Shown here: piece by piece, positions 1 through 5,722 of the stretch
Layout of the letters: each line of letters begins with the position of its first letter
Numbering within the stretch: the first letter of the stretch is position 1
Assembly (NCBI GenBank): GCA_902803195.1
Contig: CADCOX010000353.1
Coordinates: 1 to 5,902, forward strand
Reading direction: 5' to 3'
Source: an uncultured Bacteroidales bacterium
GTDB lineage: Bacteria > Bacteroidota > Bacteroidia > Bacteroidales > Bacteroidaceae
DNA: 5,902 bases
Notes under the pieces: model-generated
The model's database searches: none
What the model saw: the letters and a program-made list of their open reading frames with translations, nothing else
Told to the model about the DNA's origin: nothing
Program-made: the position numbers and the translations under genes

Positions 1-447
1 CATCAAACCAGTTAACTCGCCGTGAGCACCAGCACAAGGATTCAGCGTAAACTCGCTCAGTCCTGCAAGTTCGGCGAGGGACTGCTGCAAGTTGAAATAT
101 ACTTCGAGTGCACCTTGACAGGTTTCGGCTGGCTGCAAAGGATGTAGGCCGGCGAAGGCCTTCATCGCAGCGATCTCCTCGTTGATGACGGGATTGTACT
201 TCATTGTGCAAGAGCCGAGAGGGTAGAAGCCGTCGTTAACGCCGAAATTGTTGTGACTGAGGTTCGTGTAGTGACGCACCACGGTCAGCTCATCGCACTC
301 CGGCAAACGGGCAGCTTCCTTGCGGCGCAACGTTTCGGGCAGCTCAGCCGTGGTGTGGGTGCGGTCGTAGTCTTGAGGCAGAGAGTAGCCTTTGCGCCCT
401 TTCTTCGAGAGCTCGAAGATGAGGTTGCCGTATAATGTTCTGTTCAT
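1..447 (-). CDS. gcvPB: Glycine dehydrogenase (decarboxylating) subunit 2, N-terminal part, truncated by window edge
   Basis: This is the second half of a two-subunit glycine cleavage P-protein, the PLP enzyme that decarboxylates glycine and passes the aminomethyl group to lipoyl-GcvH. The first 149 codons are visible, starting MNRTLYGNLIFELSKKGRKG. The family signature FYPLGSCTMKYNP lies near residues 74-86, and LNPCAGAHGELTGLM ends the visible part. The PLP-binding lysine of the family lies further downstream, outside the window. The start is ATG at 447-445, overlapping the gcvPA stop by 4 bp (ATGA). It is preceded at 7 nt by GGAGG, which fixes the start and suggests translational coupling to gcvPA. 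No frame break is seen. The identification is secure; only the 3' end is unknown. Confidence 0.96.
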   Translation of the reverse strand, partial: MNRTLYGNLIFELSKKGRKGYSLPQDYDRTHTTAELPETLRRKEAARLPECDELTVVRHYTNLSHNNFGVNDGFYPLGSCTMKYNPVINEEIAAMKAFAGLHPLQPAETCQGALEVYFNLQQSLAELAGLSEFTLNPCAGAHGELTGLM

Positions 448-1790
448 GCTCGTACCTCCTTATGATCTTTAATGATTTCTACCAATTCGTCAATCTCTTC
501 GGGCGTGCGCTGCTCGGTGACAGCGAGCATGAGCGTCTTCTCGCCTACCTTCACGCCTGCGAGATAACCGCATTCAGTGGCTTCTGCCAGCAGGGCATCG
601 AGGTCGCCATCGTAGTCGATGCAGAACTCGTTGAAGAAAGGCTGGCCGGGGAATGTCTCCTTGAACTTGCCCGTAGCGAGGAGTTTGTCGCAGAGGCTGT
701 GGGCTCCGGCATAGCTCATCTCGGCTACTTCGCGTAACCCTTCCTTGCCCATGACGGCGAGATAGATGGTCACATAGAGCGCCATGAGGCTCTGGTTGGA
801 ACAGATGTTAGAGGTGGCTTTCTGGCGACGGATATGCTGCTCGCGTGCTTGAAGCGTCAGCACGAAAGCGCGTTGGCCGCGGCTGTCGAGTGTCTGACCG
901 ACAATGCGGCCCGGCATCTTGCGAATGAGTTTCTCAGTGCAAGCCATGAAACCTACGCCAGGGCCGCCAAAGGTCATGGGAATGCCAAGGCTTTGGCCCT
1001 CGCCCACAGCGACATCTGCACCCCACTCACCCGGAGTCTTCAGGATGGCAAGGTCGGAGGGATTGGCGTTGATGACGAGGATGCCCTTCTGTTCGTGAAC
1101 TGCGTCGGCGATGCCCGTGAAGTCTTCGACGATGCCGTAGTAGTTGGGCTGCTGGAGGATAACGCCTGCCACACCGCCTTCAGCCAGTTCTTTGTCGAGC
1201 GCGGCGCGCGAAGTGGCTCCGTTTTCAGCAGGAATAAGCTGAATGGGAATGCCGTGGAAATGGGCATACGTATCTACGACACGGCGAACCTTCGGGTCAA
1301 CGGTCTCGCTGACCAACACGCGGGTAGCCTTCTTGGCGTTGGACCATGCCATCATGGCAGCCTCGGCGGTGGCGGTAGCGCCATCGTACATCGAGGCGTT
1401 GGAAATCTCCATACCCGTGAGTTCAGCTATCATGGACTGATACTCAAAGATATAGTGAAGGGTACCCTGCGAGATTTCGGCCTGATACGGAGTGTAGGAA
1501 GTCAGAAACTCAGAGCGCTGAATAAGATTTTGTACGACGCTGGGCGCGTAGTGGTCGTAGCAACCGGCACCGGCAAAGCAGATGAGCTGCTGGGCGTTCA
1601 TTGGATGTGTCAGTTGCTCGAAGAAGAGACGCAGGTCGGTCTCGGAGAGCGCATCGGGCAATTCGTAGTCGCGGCGGAAACGAGCTGCCTCGGGCACATC
1701 GGCGAAGAGGTCGTGAACAGAGTCAACGCCACAAGCCGCCAGCATCTCCTTCAGGTCTTCTTCGGTATGGGGGAAGTATTTAAAATTCAT
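444..1790 (-). CDS. gcvPA: Glycine dehydrogenase (decarboxylating) subunit 1
   Basis: This is the N-terminal half of the glycine cleavage P-protein; it pairs with GcvPB to form the glycine decarboxylase. The 448-residue protein is of normal length for the family and appears complete. Family features seen include CFAGAGCYDHYAP (71-83), a YTPYQAEISQGTLHYIFEYQ block (99-118), ILQQPNYYG (211-219), a glycine-rich FGGPGVGF (274-281) and REQHIRRQKATSNICSNQ (316-333), all typical of the PLP-fold large domain. The start MNFKYFPHTEEDL matches the usual N-terminus. There is no Shine-Dalgarno site, only A/T-rich sequence upstream. The gene ends in TGA overlapping the gcvPB ATG. A 259-bp interval with a possible terminator and promoter separates it from gcvH, so it may have its own transcription start. 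Confidence 0.97.
   Translation of the reverse strand: MNFKYFPHTEEDLKEMLAACGVDSVHDLFADVPEAARFRRDYELPDALSETDLRLFFEQLTHPMNAQQLICFAGAGCYDHYAPSVVQNLIQRSEFLTSYTPYQAEISQGTLHYIFEYQSMIAELTGMEISNASMYDGATATAEAAMMAWSNAKKATRVLVSETVDPKVRRVVDTYAHFHGIPIQLIPAENGATSRAALDKELAEGGVAGVILQQPNYYGIVEDFTGIADAVHEQKGILVINANPSDLAILKTPGEWGADVAVGEGQSLGIPMTFGGPGVGFMACTEKLIRKMPGRIVGQTLDSRGQRAFVLTLQAREQHIRRQKATSNICSNQSLMALYVTIYLAVMGKEGLREVAEMSYAGAHSLCDKLLATGKFKETFPGQPFFNEFCIDYDGDLDALLAEATECGYLAGVKVGEKTLMLAVTEQRTPEEIDELVEIIKDHKEVRA
454..461 (-). promoter_or_regulatory. Strong Shine-Dalgarno site for gcvPB inside the end of gcvPA
   Basis: The minus strand reads AAGGAGGT followed by TACGAGC and then ATG, so GGAGG sits 7 nt before the gcvPB start. 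The site lies within the last codons of gcvPA, encoding part of K-E-V-R-A. It stands out because none of the other complete genes here has a comparable site, as is usual in Bacteroidetes. It probably secures reinitiation, or internal initiation, so the two P-protein subunits are made together. Confidence 0.8.
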
Positions 1791-1845
1791 AAATTATAAA
1801 ATGATAAAATTCAAAATTATAAAATGATAAAATTATAAAATGATA
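1791..1845. repeat. AT-rich repeat array, left flank of the four-helix-bundle remnant
   Basis: The 16-bp unit AAATTATAAAATGATA occurs three times on the plus strand, at 1791-1806, 1814-1829 and 1830-1845. The last two are directly abutting and the first is separated by 7 bp. Each holds the core AAAATTATAAAA (first copy 11 of 12 bases). The same core appears reverse-complemented at 2013-2048, on the other side of the remnant gene. The array abuts the gcvPA start codon, so it forms that gene's leader. Confidence 0.85.
1812..1819 (-). promoter_or_regulatory. Candidate Bacteroidetes -7 promoter box for gcvPA-gcvPB
   Basis: The minus strand reads TAATTTTG, an exact match to the Bacteroidetes sigma-70 -7 consensus TAnnTTTG, about 21 bp before the gcvPA ATG. 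No convincing TTTG-type -33 element is visible at the expected spacing. The surrounding sequence is AT-rich and repetitive, so a chance match is possible. Its position just past the hairpin at 1852-1890 supports a restart of transcription for the P-protein genes. Confidence 0.4.
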
Positions 1846-1851
1846 AAAATA

Positions 1852-1890
1852 AAGGAGGGGTGAGGATTAGTTGGCCTCACCGTTCTCCTT
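1852..1890 (-). terminator. Imperfect GC-rich hairpin with T-rich tail, probable intrinsic terminator
   Basis: On the minus strand AAGGAG (1890-1885) pairs with CTCCTT (1857-1852), and GGTGAGG (1881-1875) pairs with CCTCACC (1865-1859). The stem is 6+7 bp with a small internal loop (AAC against C) and a 9-nt loop, CCAACTAAT. It is followed by TATTTTTATC. This is the shape of a rho-independent terminator for minus-strand transcripts coming from gcvH or from the remnant gene. The T tract is interrupted, so efficiency is uncertain. The stop codon TAA of the remnant reading frame lies in the loop. Confidence 0.6.
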
Positions 1891-2008
1891 AGTTTTCTTG
1901 ATGATGTTAATAAGTGTGCCTATGAGTTTCTTTCAAGAATCTGTTTAGTTTGATGATTCTCAATGCAAAAGCCTTACTTAATTCGTAAATCAGATTGTCA
2001 CGTCCCAC
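1867..2008 (-). pseudogene. Internally deleted remnant of a four-helix-bundle (S23/23S-intervening-sequence, Avd-like) protein gene
   Basis: From a GTG at 2008 the minus strand encodes 33 residues, including RDNLIYELSKAFALRIIKL and NRFLKETH, before a TAA at 1909-1907. In the next frame, 1920-1867 encodes GTLINIIKKTKENGEAN and a stop. From memory of the family, these match the first helix and the C-terminal tail of Bacteroidetes four-helix-bundle proteins of about 115-125 residues, as in N-terminal KSKxFAxRIxKLYxYL and C-terminal LxxIIKTTK. The middle, some 70-75 residues, is missing and the two parts are out of frame, so the gene is dead. A stop codon immediately precedes the GTG in frame, and the original ATG seems lost. 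A short functional peptide from either piece is unlikely. The family call is by eye and should be tested by search. Confidence 0.65.
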
Positions 2009-2012
2009 TTAC

Positions 2013-2048
2013 TTTTATAATTTTATAATCTTATATTTTTATAATTTT
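2013..2048. repeat. AT-rich repeat array, right flank of the four-helix-bundle remnant
   Basis: TTTTATAATTTT occurs at 2013-2024 and 2037-2048, with a one-mismatch copy (TTTTATAATCTT) at 2021-2032 overlapping the first. It is the reverse complement of the core in the array at 1791-1845, so the two arrays bracket the remnant in inverted orientation. This array begins 2 bp past the gcvH stop codon as the minus-strand transcript runs. Low complexity means part of the match may be compositional. Confidence 0.7.
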
Positions 2049-2049
2049 T

Positions 2050-2427
2050 TTATTCACAATGCTTCTTGTAGGCTTCCACGTCCATCAGGTTGTCAAGCTC
2101 GGTAGGGTCTGAGAGCTGGACTTTGATGATCCAGTTGGCGAAAGCGTCCTTGTTGAGGAGTTCGGGCTCGTCCTCGAGGGCTTCGTTAACCTCGACGACG
2201 GTGCCGCTGACGGGCGAGATGAGGTCGCTGGCAGCCTTAACGCTCTCGACGGCGCCAAACTCTTCGCCTGCGGTGACTTCATCGTCTACTTCGGGCATGT
2301 CAACATATACGACATTGCCCAATGATTGCTGAGCGAAGTCTGAAATACCAATAAAACCATATTCGCCTTCAACGCGAATGTACTCGTGTGACTCGCTGTA
2401 ATAGAGTCCTGCTTCAAAGTTTGCCAT
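2050..2427 (-). CDS. gcvH: Glycine cleavage system H protein
   Basis: This is the lipoyl carrier of the glycine cleavage system, shuttling the aminomethyl and then reduced lipoyl arm between P, T and L proteins. The 125-residue protein is of usual length. Family features seen are the HEY motif (14-16), the GISDFAQQSLGNVVYVDMP block (27-45), and ESVKAASD, in which Lys64 is the expected lipoylation site. The C-terminal NKDAFANWIIKVQ block is also typical. The ATG lies 6 bp after the gcvT stop with no Shine-Dalgarno sequence, so the two genes are almost certainly co-transcribed. The ligase-family gene two places upstream may modify Lys64. Downstream lies the AT-rich remnant interval. Confidence 0.97.
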   Translation of the reverse strand: MANFEAGLYYSESHEYIRVEGEYGFIGISDFAQQSLGNVVYVDMPEVDDEVTAGEEFGAVESVKAASDLISPVSGTVVEVNEALEDEPELLNKDAFANWIIKVQLSDPTELDNLMDVEAYKKHCE

Positions 2428-2433
2428 AATTGT

Positions 2434-3537
2434 TTACTTTTTATAATGTTTATCATAGAATTTCTTTTTGACGACAACGCCCGGGAACGTCTTCTTGCGA
2501 ATCTGAACGGCCAATGGGGTGCCGAGTTTGGCGTACTCTGTCTTTACGAGGGCCATGCAGACGCTTTTGTCGACGCTCAGACAGTGGTAGCCGGTGGTGA
2601 CTTCGCCGACAGGCTCACCTTCGGGGGTGAGGACGGCGTATCCGTGGCGAGGAATAGCCTTATCGGCGAGTTCGATGCCTACAAGCTTGCAGGGCACTCC
2701 GTTGGCCTTCTGCTCTGCGAGGGCTTCCTTGCCGATGAACTCAGGCTTATCGAGTTTGCAGAACATGGACAGCCCCGCCATAACAGGGGAGATATCTGCG
2801 CTGAGCTCGTCGCCGTAGAGCGGCAGACCGACCTCGAACCGAAGCGTGTCGCGACAGCCAAGCCCGCAAGGCTTGCAGCGTCCACTCGCGATGAGCTTGT
2901 CCCATGCCTGCTGCGTGAACTCATGTGAGCCATATATCTCGAAACCATCTTCGCCTGTGTAACCTGTACGTGAGATGATGATGGTTTCACCTTCGTCGCC
3001 TTCAGCTACTTCAAGCGTCTTGGCCGTGTAGAACTTCAGTTCCTGGCAGGGTAAGCCAAGGACTTCCTCGACGACGGCTTCAGCCTCTGGACCTTGAACG
3101 GCCAACTGGCCGTAGTAGTCGCTTTGGTGGTCGAGATTGATGTCGAAGCCTTCAGTCTGTTCTGTCATCCAAGCCACGTCCTTGTCGATATTGGCTGCGT
3201 TAATGACGAGGAAGAAATCGTTCTCGCCCATTTTATATACCAATAGATCGTCGACGGTACCACCATTGGGATAGAGCATCATACCATAATATATCTGTCC
3301 GAGGGGCGCATCGGTGACATCGTTGGTGAAGATGTGCTGGACATAACGTTCGGCATCGGGCCCCGTGATGCGCACTTCGCCCATGTGTGAGACATCGAAG
3401 ACGCCGCAATGCTGACGTACGGCATTGTGCTCGTCGGTGATGTTGGAGTACTGGATGGGCATGATGAAACCGCCGAAGGGTGACATCAAGGCGCCGAGTG
3501 TCACGTGGCGGTCATAGAGGCAGGTTTTCTTTTCCAT
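2434..3537 (-). CDS. gcvT: Aminomethyltransferase (glycine cleavage system T protein)
   Basis: The enzyme takes the aminomethyl group from lipoyl-GcvH, releases ammonia and forms 5,10-methylenetetrahydrofolate. The 367-residue protein is full length for the family. Features seen: FGGFIMPIQY (21-30), FDVSHMGEVRITG (47-59), GGTVDDLLVY (92-101) carrying the paired aspartates, one of which is the conserved catalytic acid, SRTGYTGEDGFEIY (189-202), the RDTLRFEVGLPLYGDEL block (229-245), and PGVVVKKKFY (352-361) near the C-terminus. The start MEKKTCLYDRHVTLGA matches usual T-protein N-termini. There is no Shine-Dalgarno site. It lies 59 bp after the ligase-family gene and 6 bp before gcvH, on the same strand. 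Confidence 0.97.
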   Translation of the reverse strand: MEKKTCLYDRHVTLGALMSPFGGFIMPIQYSNITDEHNAVRQHCGVFDVSHMGEVRITGPDAERYVQHIFTNDVTDAPLGQIYYGMMLYPNGGTVDDLLVYKMGENDFFLVINAANIDKDVAWMTEQTEGFDINLDHQSDYYGQLAVQGPEAEAVVEEVLGLPCQELKFYTAKTLEVAEGDEGETIIISRTGYTGEDGFEIYGSHEFTQQAWDKLIASGRCKPCGLGCRDTLRFEVGLPLYGDELSADISPVMAGLSMFCKLDKPEFIGKEALAEQKANGVPCKLVGIELADKAIPRHGYAVLTPEGEPVGEVTTGYHCLSVDKSVCMALVKTEYAKLGTPLAVQIRKKTFPGVVVKKKFYDKHYKK

Positions 3538-3596
3538 GAGGTTGTAGTTATGTAATTGAAAGTTATGATTTCCTCGAGTTTGTTTTTACTGAGCGT

Positions 3597-4316
3597 TTAG
3601 AGGGGAAGACGGCCATAGATGAACGAAGGGTCAAGGTATTCGCGCTCTATGGACTCGATGGCTTGCACGTCTATACGTGTGAGCTGAAGCGAATGGTCGC
3701 ATAGGCTTGTGCGTATATACGCGCAGAACGCTTCGATTGTAAGGCCGGTATGCTCGCGCAAGAGGGTGATGCGCTGTCGCACGCTCTCTACGCCGTGGGC
3801 GTCGAGTTTCGTTTGAGGCGGAGTAATGGCGCTAAGCATGTGCTGCATGTCGGTGTCAAAAAGCATTGTTCCGTGTACGATGCTATGGCCGGGGATATGG
3901 TAGAACGCGTTTCCAGAGACTTTACGTCCGTCAATGAGTACGTCGTTGTTCTCGGTCGAAGTGGCTTCGAGCCCGAGGTCGCGGAGCATCGCCGTCACCA
4001 TGTCCATGTAACGGGTAAACGTCTTAACGACCTCGTCAGAGCGAGTGATATAGCTCATCATGACGTTTGAACGATCAGCATAGACGCATCCGCCTCCGCT
4101 TTTGCGGCGATAGAACTGGATGTCGTGGCGTCGACAATAGTCGAGGTTCACTTCGTTCTCAATGACTTGATGTCGGCCGAAGATGACCGTGGGCTCTACC
4201 TGCCAAGTGAAGAAGAGATCGTCGCCGTCGTTTTTCTCACGGGCCAAGTACTCTTCCATCGCCAGATAGAAACTCAGGCGACGCTGTTGCGTACAGGGAA
4301 GGCTGACGTAAATCAT
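3597..4316 (-). CDS. Lipoate/octanoate-protein ligase (LplA/LipM/LipL) family protein, single catalytic domain
   Basis: This belongs to the biotin/lipoyl attachment enzyme fold, which transfers lipoyl or octanoyl groups to the lysine of lipoyl domains such as GcvH. The protein is 239 residues. Seen are RRKSGGGCVYADRSN (70-84), the substrate-pocket motif of LplA-type ligases; DGRKVSGNAFY (129-139), in which Lys132 corresponds to the family's conserved lysine; and HGTMLF (148-153). It stops about where the small C-terminal accessory domain of E. coli LplA (roughly 338 residues) would begin. It could therefore be a ligase needing a partner, an octanoyltransferase or amidotransferase, or a single-domain ligase. 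Being first in the gcv cluster suggests GcvH is its target. The ATG start at 4316 has a -7-like box 23 bp upstream. The exact reaction is unresolved. Confidence 0.88.
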   Translation of the reverse strand: MIYVSLPCTQQRRLSFYLAMEEYLAREKNDGDDLFFTWQVEPTVIFGRHQVIENEVNLDYCRRHDIQFYRRKSGGGCVYADRSNVMMSYITRSDEVVKTFTRYMDMVTAMLRDLGLEATSTENNDVLIDGRKVSGNAFYHIPGHSIVHGTMLFDTDMQHMLSAITPPQTKLDAHGVESVRQRITLLREHTGLTIEAFCAYIRTSLCDHSLQLTRIDVQAIESIEREYLDPSFIYGRLPL

Positions 4317-4338
4317 TACTTTTTGGTCTCTGCGGCCA

Positions 4339-4346
4339 CAAAAGTA
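4339..4346 (-). promoter_or_regulatory. Candidate Bacteroidetes -7 box for the ligase-gcvT-gcvH unit
   Basis: The minus strand reads TACTTTTG, an exact match to TAnnTTTG, ending 22 bp before the ATG of the ligase-family gene. This gives a short leader. No clear -33 TTTG element is visible at standard spacing. The location in a 143-bp divergent gap makes a promoter expected here. Confidence 0.5.
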
Positions 4347-4421
4347 GCAAATCTTTCCGACTCTTCCATCATCTTTATCACTTTTTTTCGCTTTTCGTGA
4401 TGATTTCCGCTAAAGTTAGCG

Positions 4422-4429
4422 TATCTTTG
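4422..4429 (+). promoter_or_regulatory. Candidate Bacteroidetes -7 box for waaA and the acyltransferase gene
   Basis: The plus strand reads TATCTTTG, an exact match to TAnnTTTG, ending 30 bp before the ATG at 4460. A transcript from here could not include the GTG at 4397, which supports the ATG as the real waaA start. A matching -33 element is not obvious; the nearest T-rich stretch, TTTTCG at 4392-4397, is slightly too far upstream. Confidence 0.55.
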
Positions 4430-4459
4430 TGCCCGAAATCCAATGATACGCCAGTTTTC

Positions 4460-5722
4460 ATGCATACAATATACAACCAGATAGCCTATCTAATCGATTT
4501 TATATTTCAATTCCTTTCGCTGTTCTTCCGACATCCGCGGATGAAGTTTCTCCGTTTCGTGAAGGGACAGGAGGGGTTGATGAAGCACATTATTGCCAAT
4601 GAACGGGCTACGGGTGATGAGCGTCCTACGTTGTGGGTTCATGCATCGTCGTTGGGAGAATATAATGTAGCAAAACCTATTGTCCGTCAGTTGCATGACT
4701 CTGGTCAGTGGCGCATAGTGCTTACTGTATTCTCGCCTTCGGGTTTGGATTATCTGAAGCGCTATCGCCAGCTTGTTGACGCCGTCTATGCCTTGCCCTT
4801 GGACAAACCTCGTAACGTACGTCGGTTCTTGGACACCGTTAATCCTCAGCGAGCTGTGTTCATCATCTCAGAGTATTGGGTCAACTATCTCTATCAGTTG
4901 GGCAAGCGTGAGATTCCCACTTATCTAGTATCGGCCAATATCACAGAACGTGCGCCATTCATGCATTGGTATGGAGGCCTATGGCGCCGCCAACTGAAGA
5001 CCTATACGCATTTCTTCGTGTTGAATGAGGTCTCGCAGAAACGTTTGCAACGACTTGGTTTCACGAATGTCACGGTGACTGGCGATCCGCTTTTCGACAA
5101 TGCCCGCAAGGTTGCCCGTTCGCCTTACGAGAATGCCATCATCGAGCATTTCGTGGATGGCCGCGACGTGTTCATCGCAGGCAGCATCCATGACAAGCAG
5201 GACTTGGACATGGTCGCTACTGTAGCCAATCGCCATCAGGACACACGTTTCATCCTCGTCCCTCACGAGATTAGCCCCGAAGCCATCCTTCGCATAAAGA
5301 AACGTTTACTCTGTCAGGCTCACCGCTATTCACATTGTACGCCCGAAACCGATTTTTCGAAGACGCAGGTGCTCATCATCGACTTCATGGGTGCGTTGGC
5401 TTCCATCTACCGCTACGCACGTTGGGCATACGTCGGAGGTGGCTTTACACCCTATCTCCACAGCATCATCGAGGCCACGGCCTATGGACTCCCCGTCGCC
5501 TACGGGCCTCGCATCGAGCGCAAACCCACAGCTCAGGAACTGGCTGAGTTAGGTGTCGGGCGCATTGTCGAGAACGCCGAACAACTGGATGATTGGTTTT
5601 CAGAACTCAAAAACAACCAAAAGCGCCTTGACAAAATAAGCCGAACCGCTAAGGATTATATGAAACGTCACGAAGGCGCTACCGAGGCCATCGTTGCCAC
5701 TATTTCTGCCAATGAAAGATAA
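4460..5722 (+). CDS. waaA: 3-deoxy-D-manno-octulosonic acid (Kdo) transferase
   Basis: This GT30-family glycosyltransferase adds Kdo from CMP-Kdo to the lipid IVA precursor at the inner face of the inner membrane. With the ATG at 4460 it has 420 residues, the usual length. A hydrophobic stretch at 4-23 is the expected N-terminal membrane anchor. WVHASSLGE (59-67) holds the conserved catalytic glutamate, FIISEYWVNYL (134-144) matches the acceptor-side motif, and GSIHDKQ (241-247), VGGGF (325-329) and HSIIEATAYGLPVAYGP (334-350) match the nucleotide-sugar binding C-terminal domain. The open frame extends back to a GTG at 4397, but those 21 residues do not resemble the family and overlap the promoter box. 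It is divergent from the ligase gene and overlaps the next gene by 11 bp. Whether it adds one or two Kdo residues cannot be read from sequence. Confidence 0.94.
   Translation: MHTIYNQIAYLIDFIFQFLSLFFRHPRMKFLRFVKGQEGLMKHIIANERATGDERPTLWVHASSLGEYNVAKPIVRQLHDSGQWRIVLTVFSPSGLDYLKRYRQLVDAVYALPLDKPRNVRRFLDTVNPQRAVFIISEYWVNYLYQLGKREIPTYLVSANITERAPFMHWYGGLWRRQLKTYTHFFVLNEVSQKRLQRLGFTNVTVTGDPLFDNARKVARSPYENAIIEHFVDGRDVFIAGSIHDKQDLDMVATVANRHQDTRFILVPHEISPEAILRIKKRLLCQAHRYSHCTPETDFSKTQVLIIDFMGALASIYRYARWAYVGGGFTPYLHSIIEATAYGLPVAYGPRIERKPTAQELAELGVGRIVENAEQLDDWFSELKNNQKRLDKISRTAKDYMKRHEGATEAIVATISANER

Noticed and set aside
444..447. gcvPA/gcvPB junction as a frameshifted single P-protein gene.
   Set aside because: Two-subunit P-proteins are a normal family form; gcvPB has its own ATG, ribosome binding site and typical N-terminus.
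834..1799. A 321-codon open frame on the plus strand, antisense to gcvPA.
   Set aside because: It lies wholly opposite the well-conserved gcvPA, shows no recognisable domain, and long antisense frames are expected opposite GC-balanced coding sequence.
1907..2008. The 33-codon GTG frame as a functional small protein.
   Set aside because: It starts with an unusual GTG just after an in-frame stop, ends where the family sequence is lost, and the family's C-terminus continues in another frame, which indicates decay.
2446..2928. A 160-codon plus-strand open frame opposite gcvT.
   Set aside because: The gcvT frame is intact and carries all family motifs; the antisense product resembles no family I know and has no upstream signals.
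3558..3565. TAACTTTC on the minus strand in the gap before gcvT, as a second promoter.
   Set aside because: It misses the final G of TAnnTTTG, has no -33 partner, and gcvT can be read from the upstream promoter.
4397..4459. N-terminal extension of waaA from a GTG at 4397.
   Set aside because: The added 21 residues do not resemble Kdo transferases, and the TATCTTTG promoter box lies inside the extension; the ATG at 4460 begins the expected membrane anchor.
4317..4459. Possible glycine riboswitch upstream of the gcv cluster.
   Set aside because: The gap is only 143 bp and shared by two divergent promoters. From the ligase -7 box to its ATG there are about 22 bp, and the 59 bp before gcvT is also too short for the aptamer.
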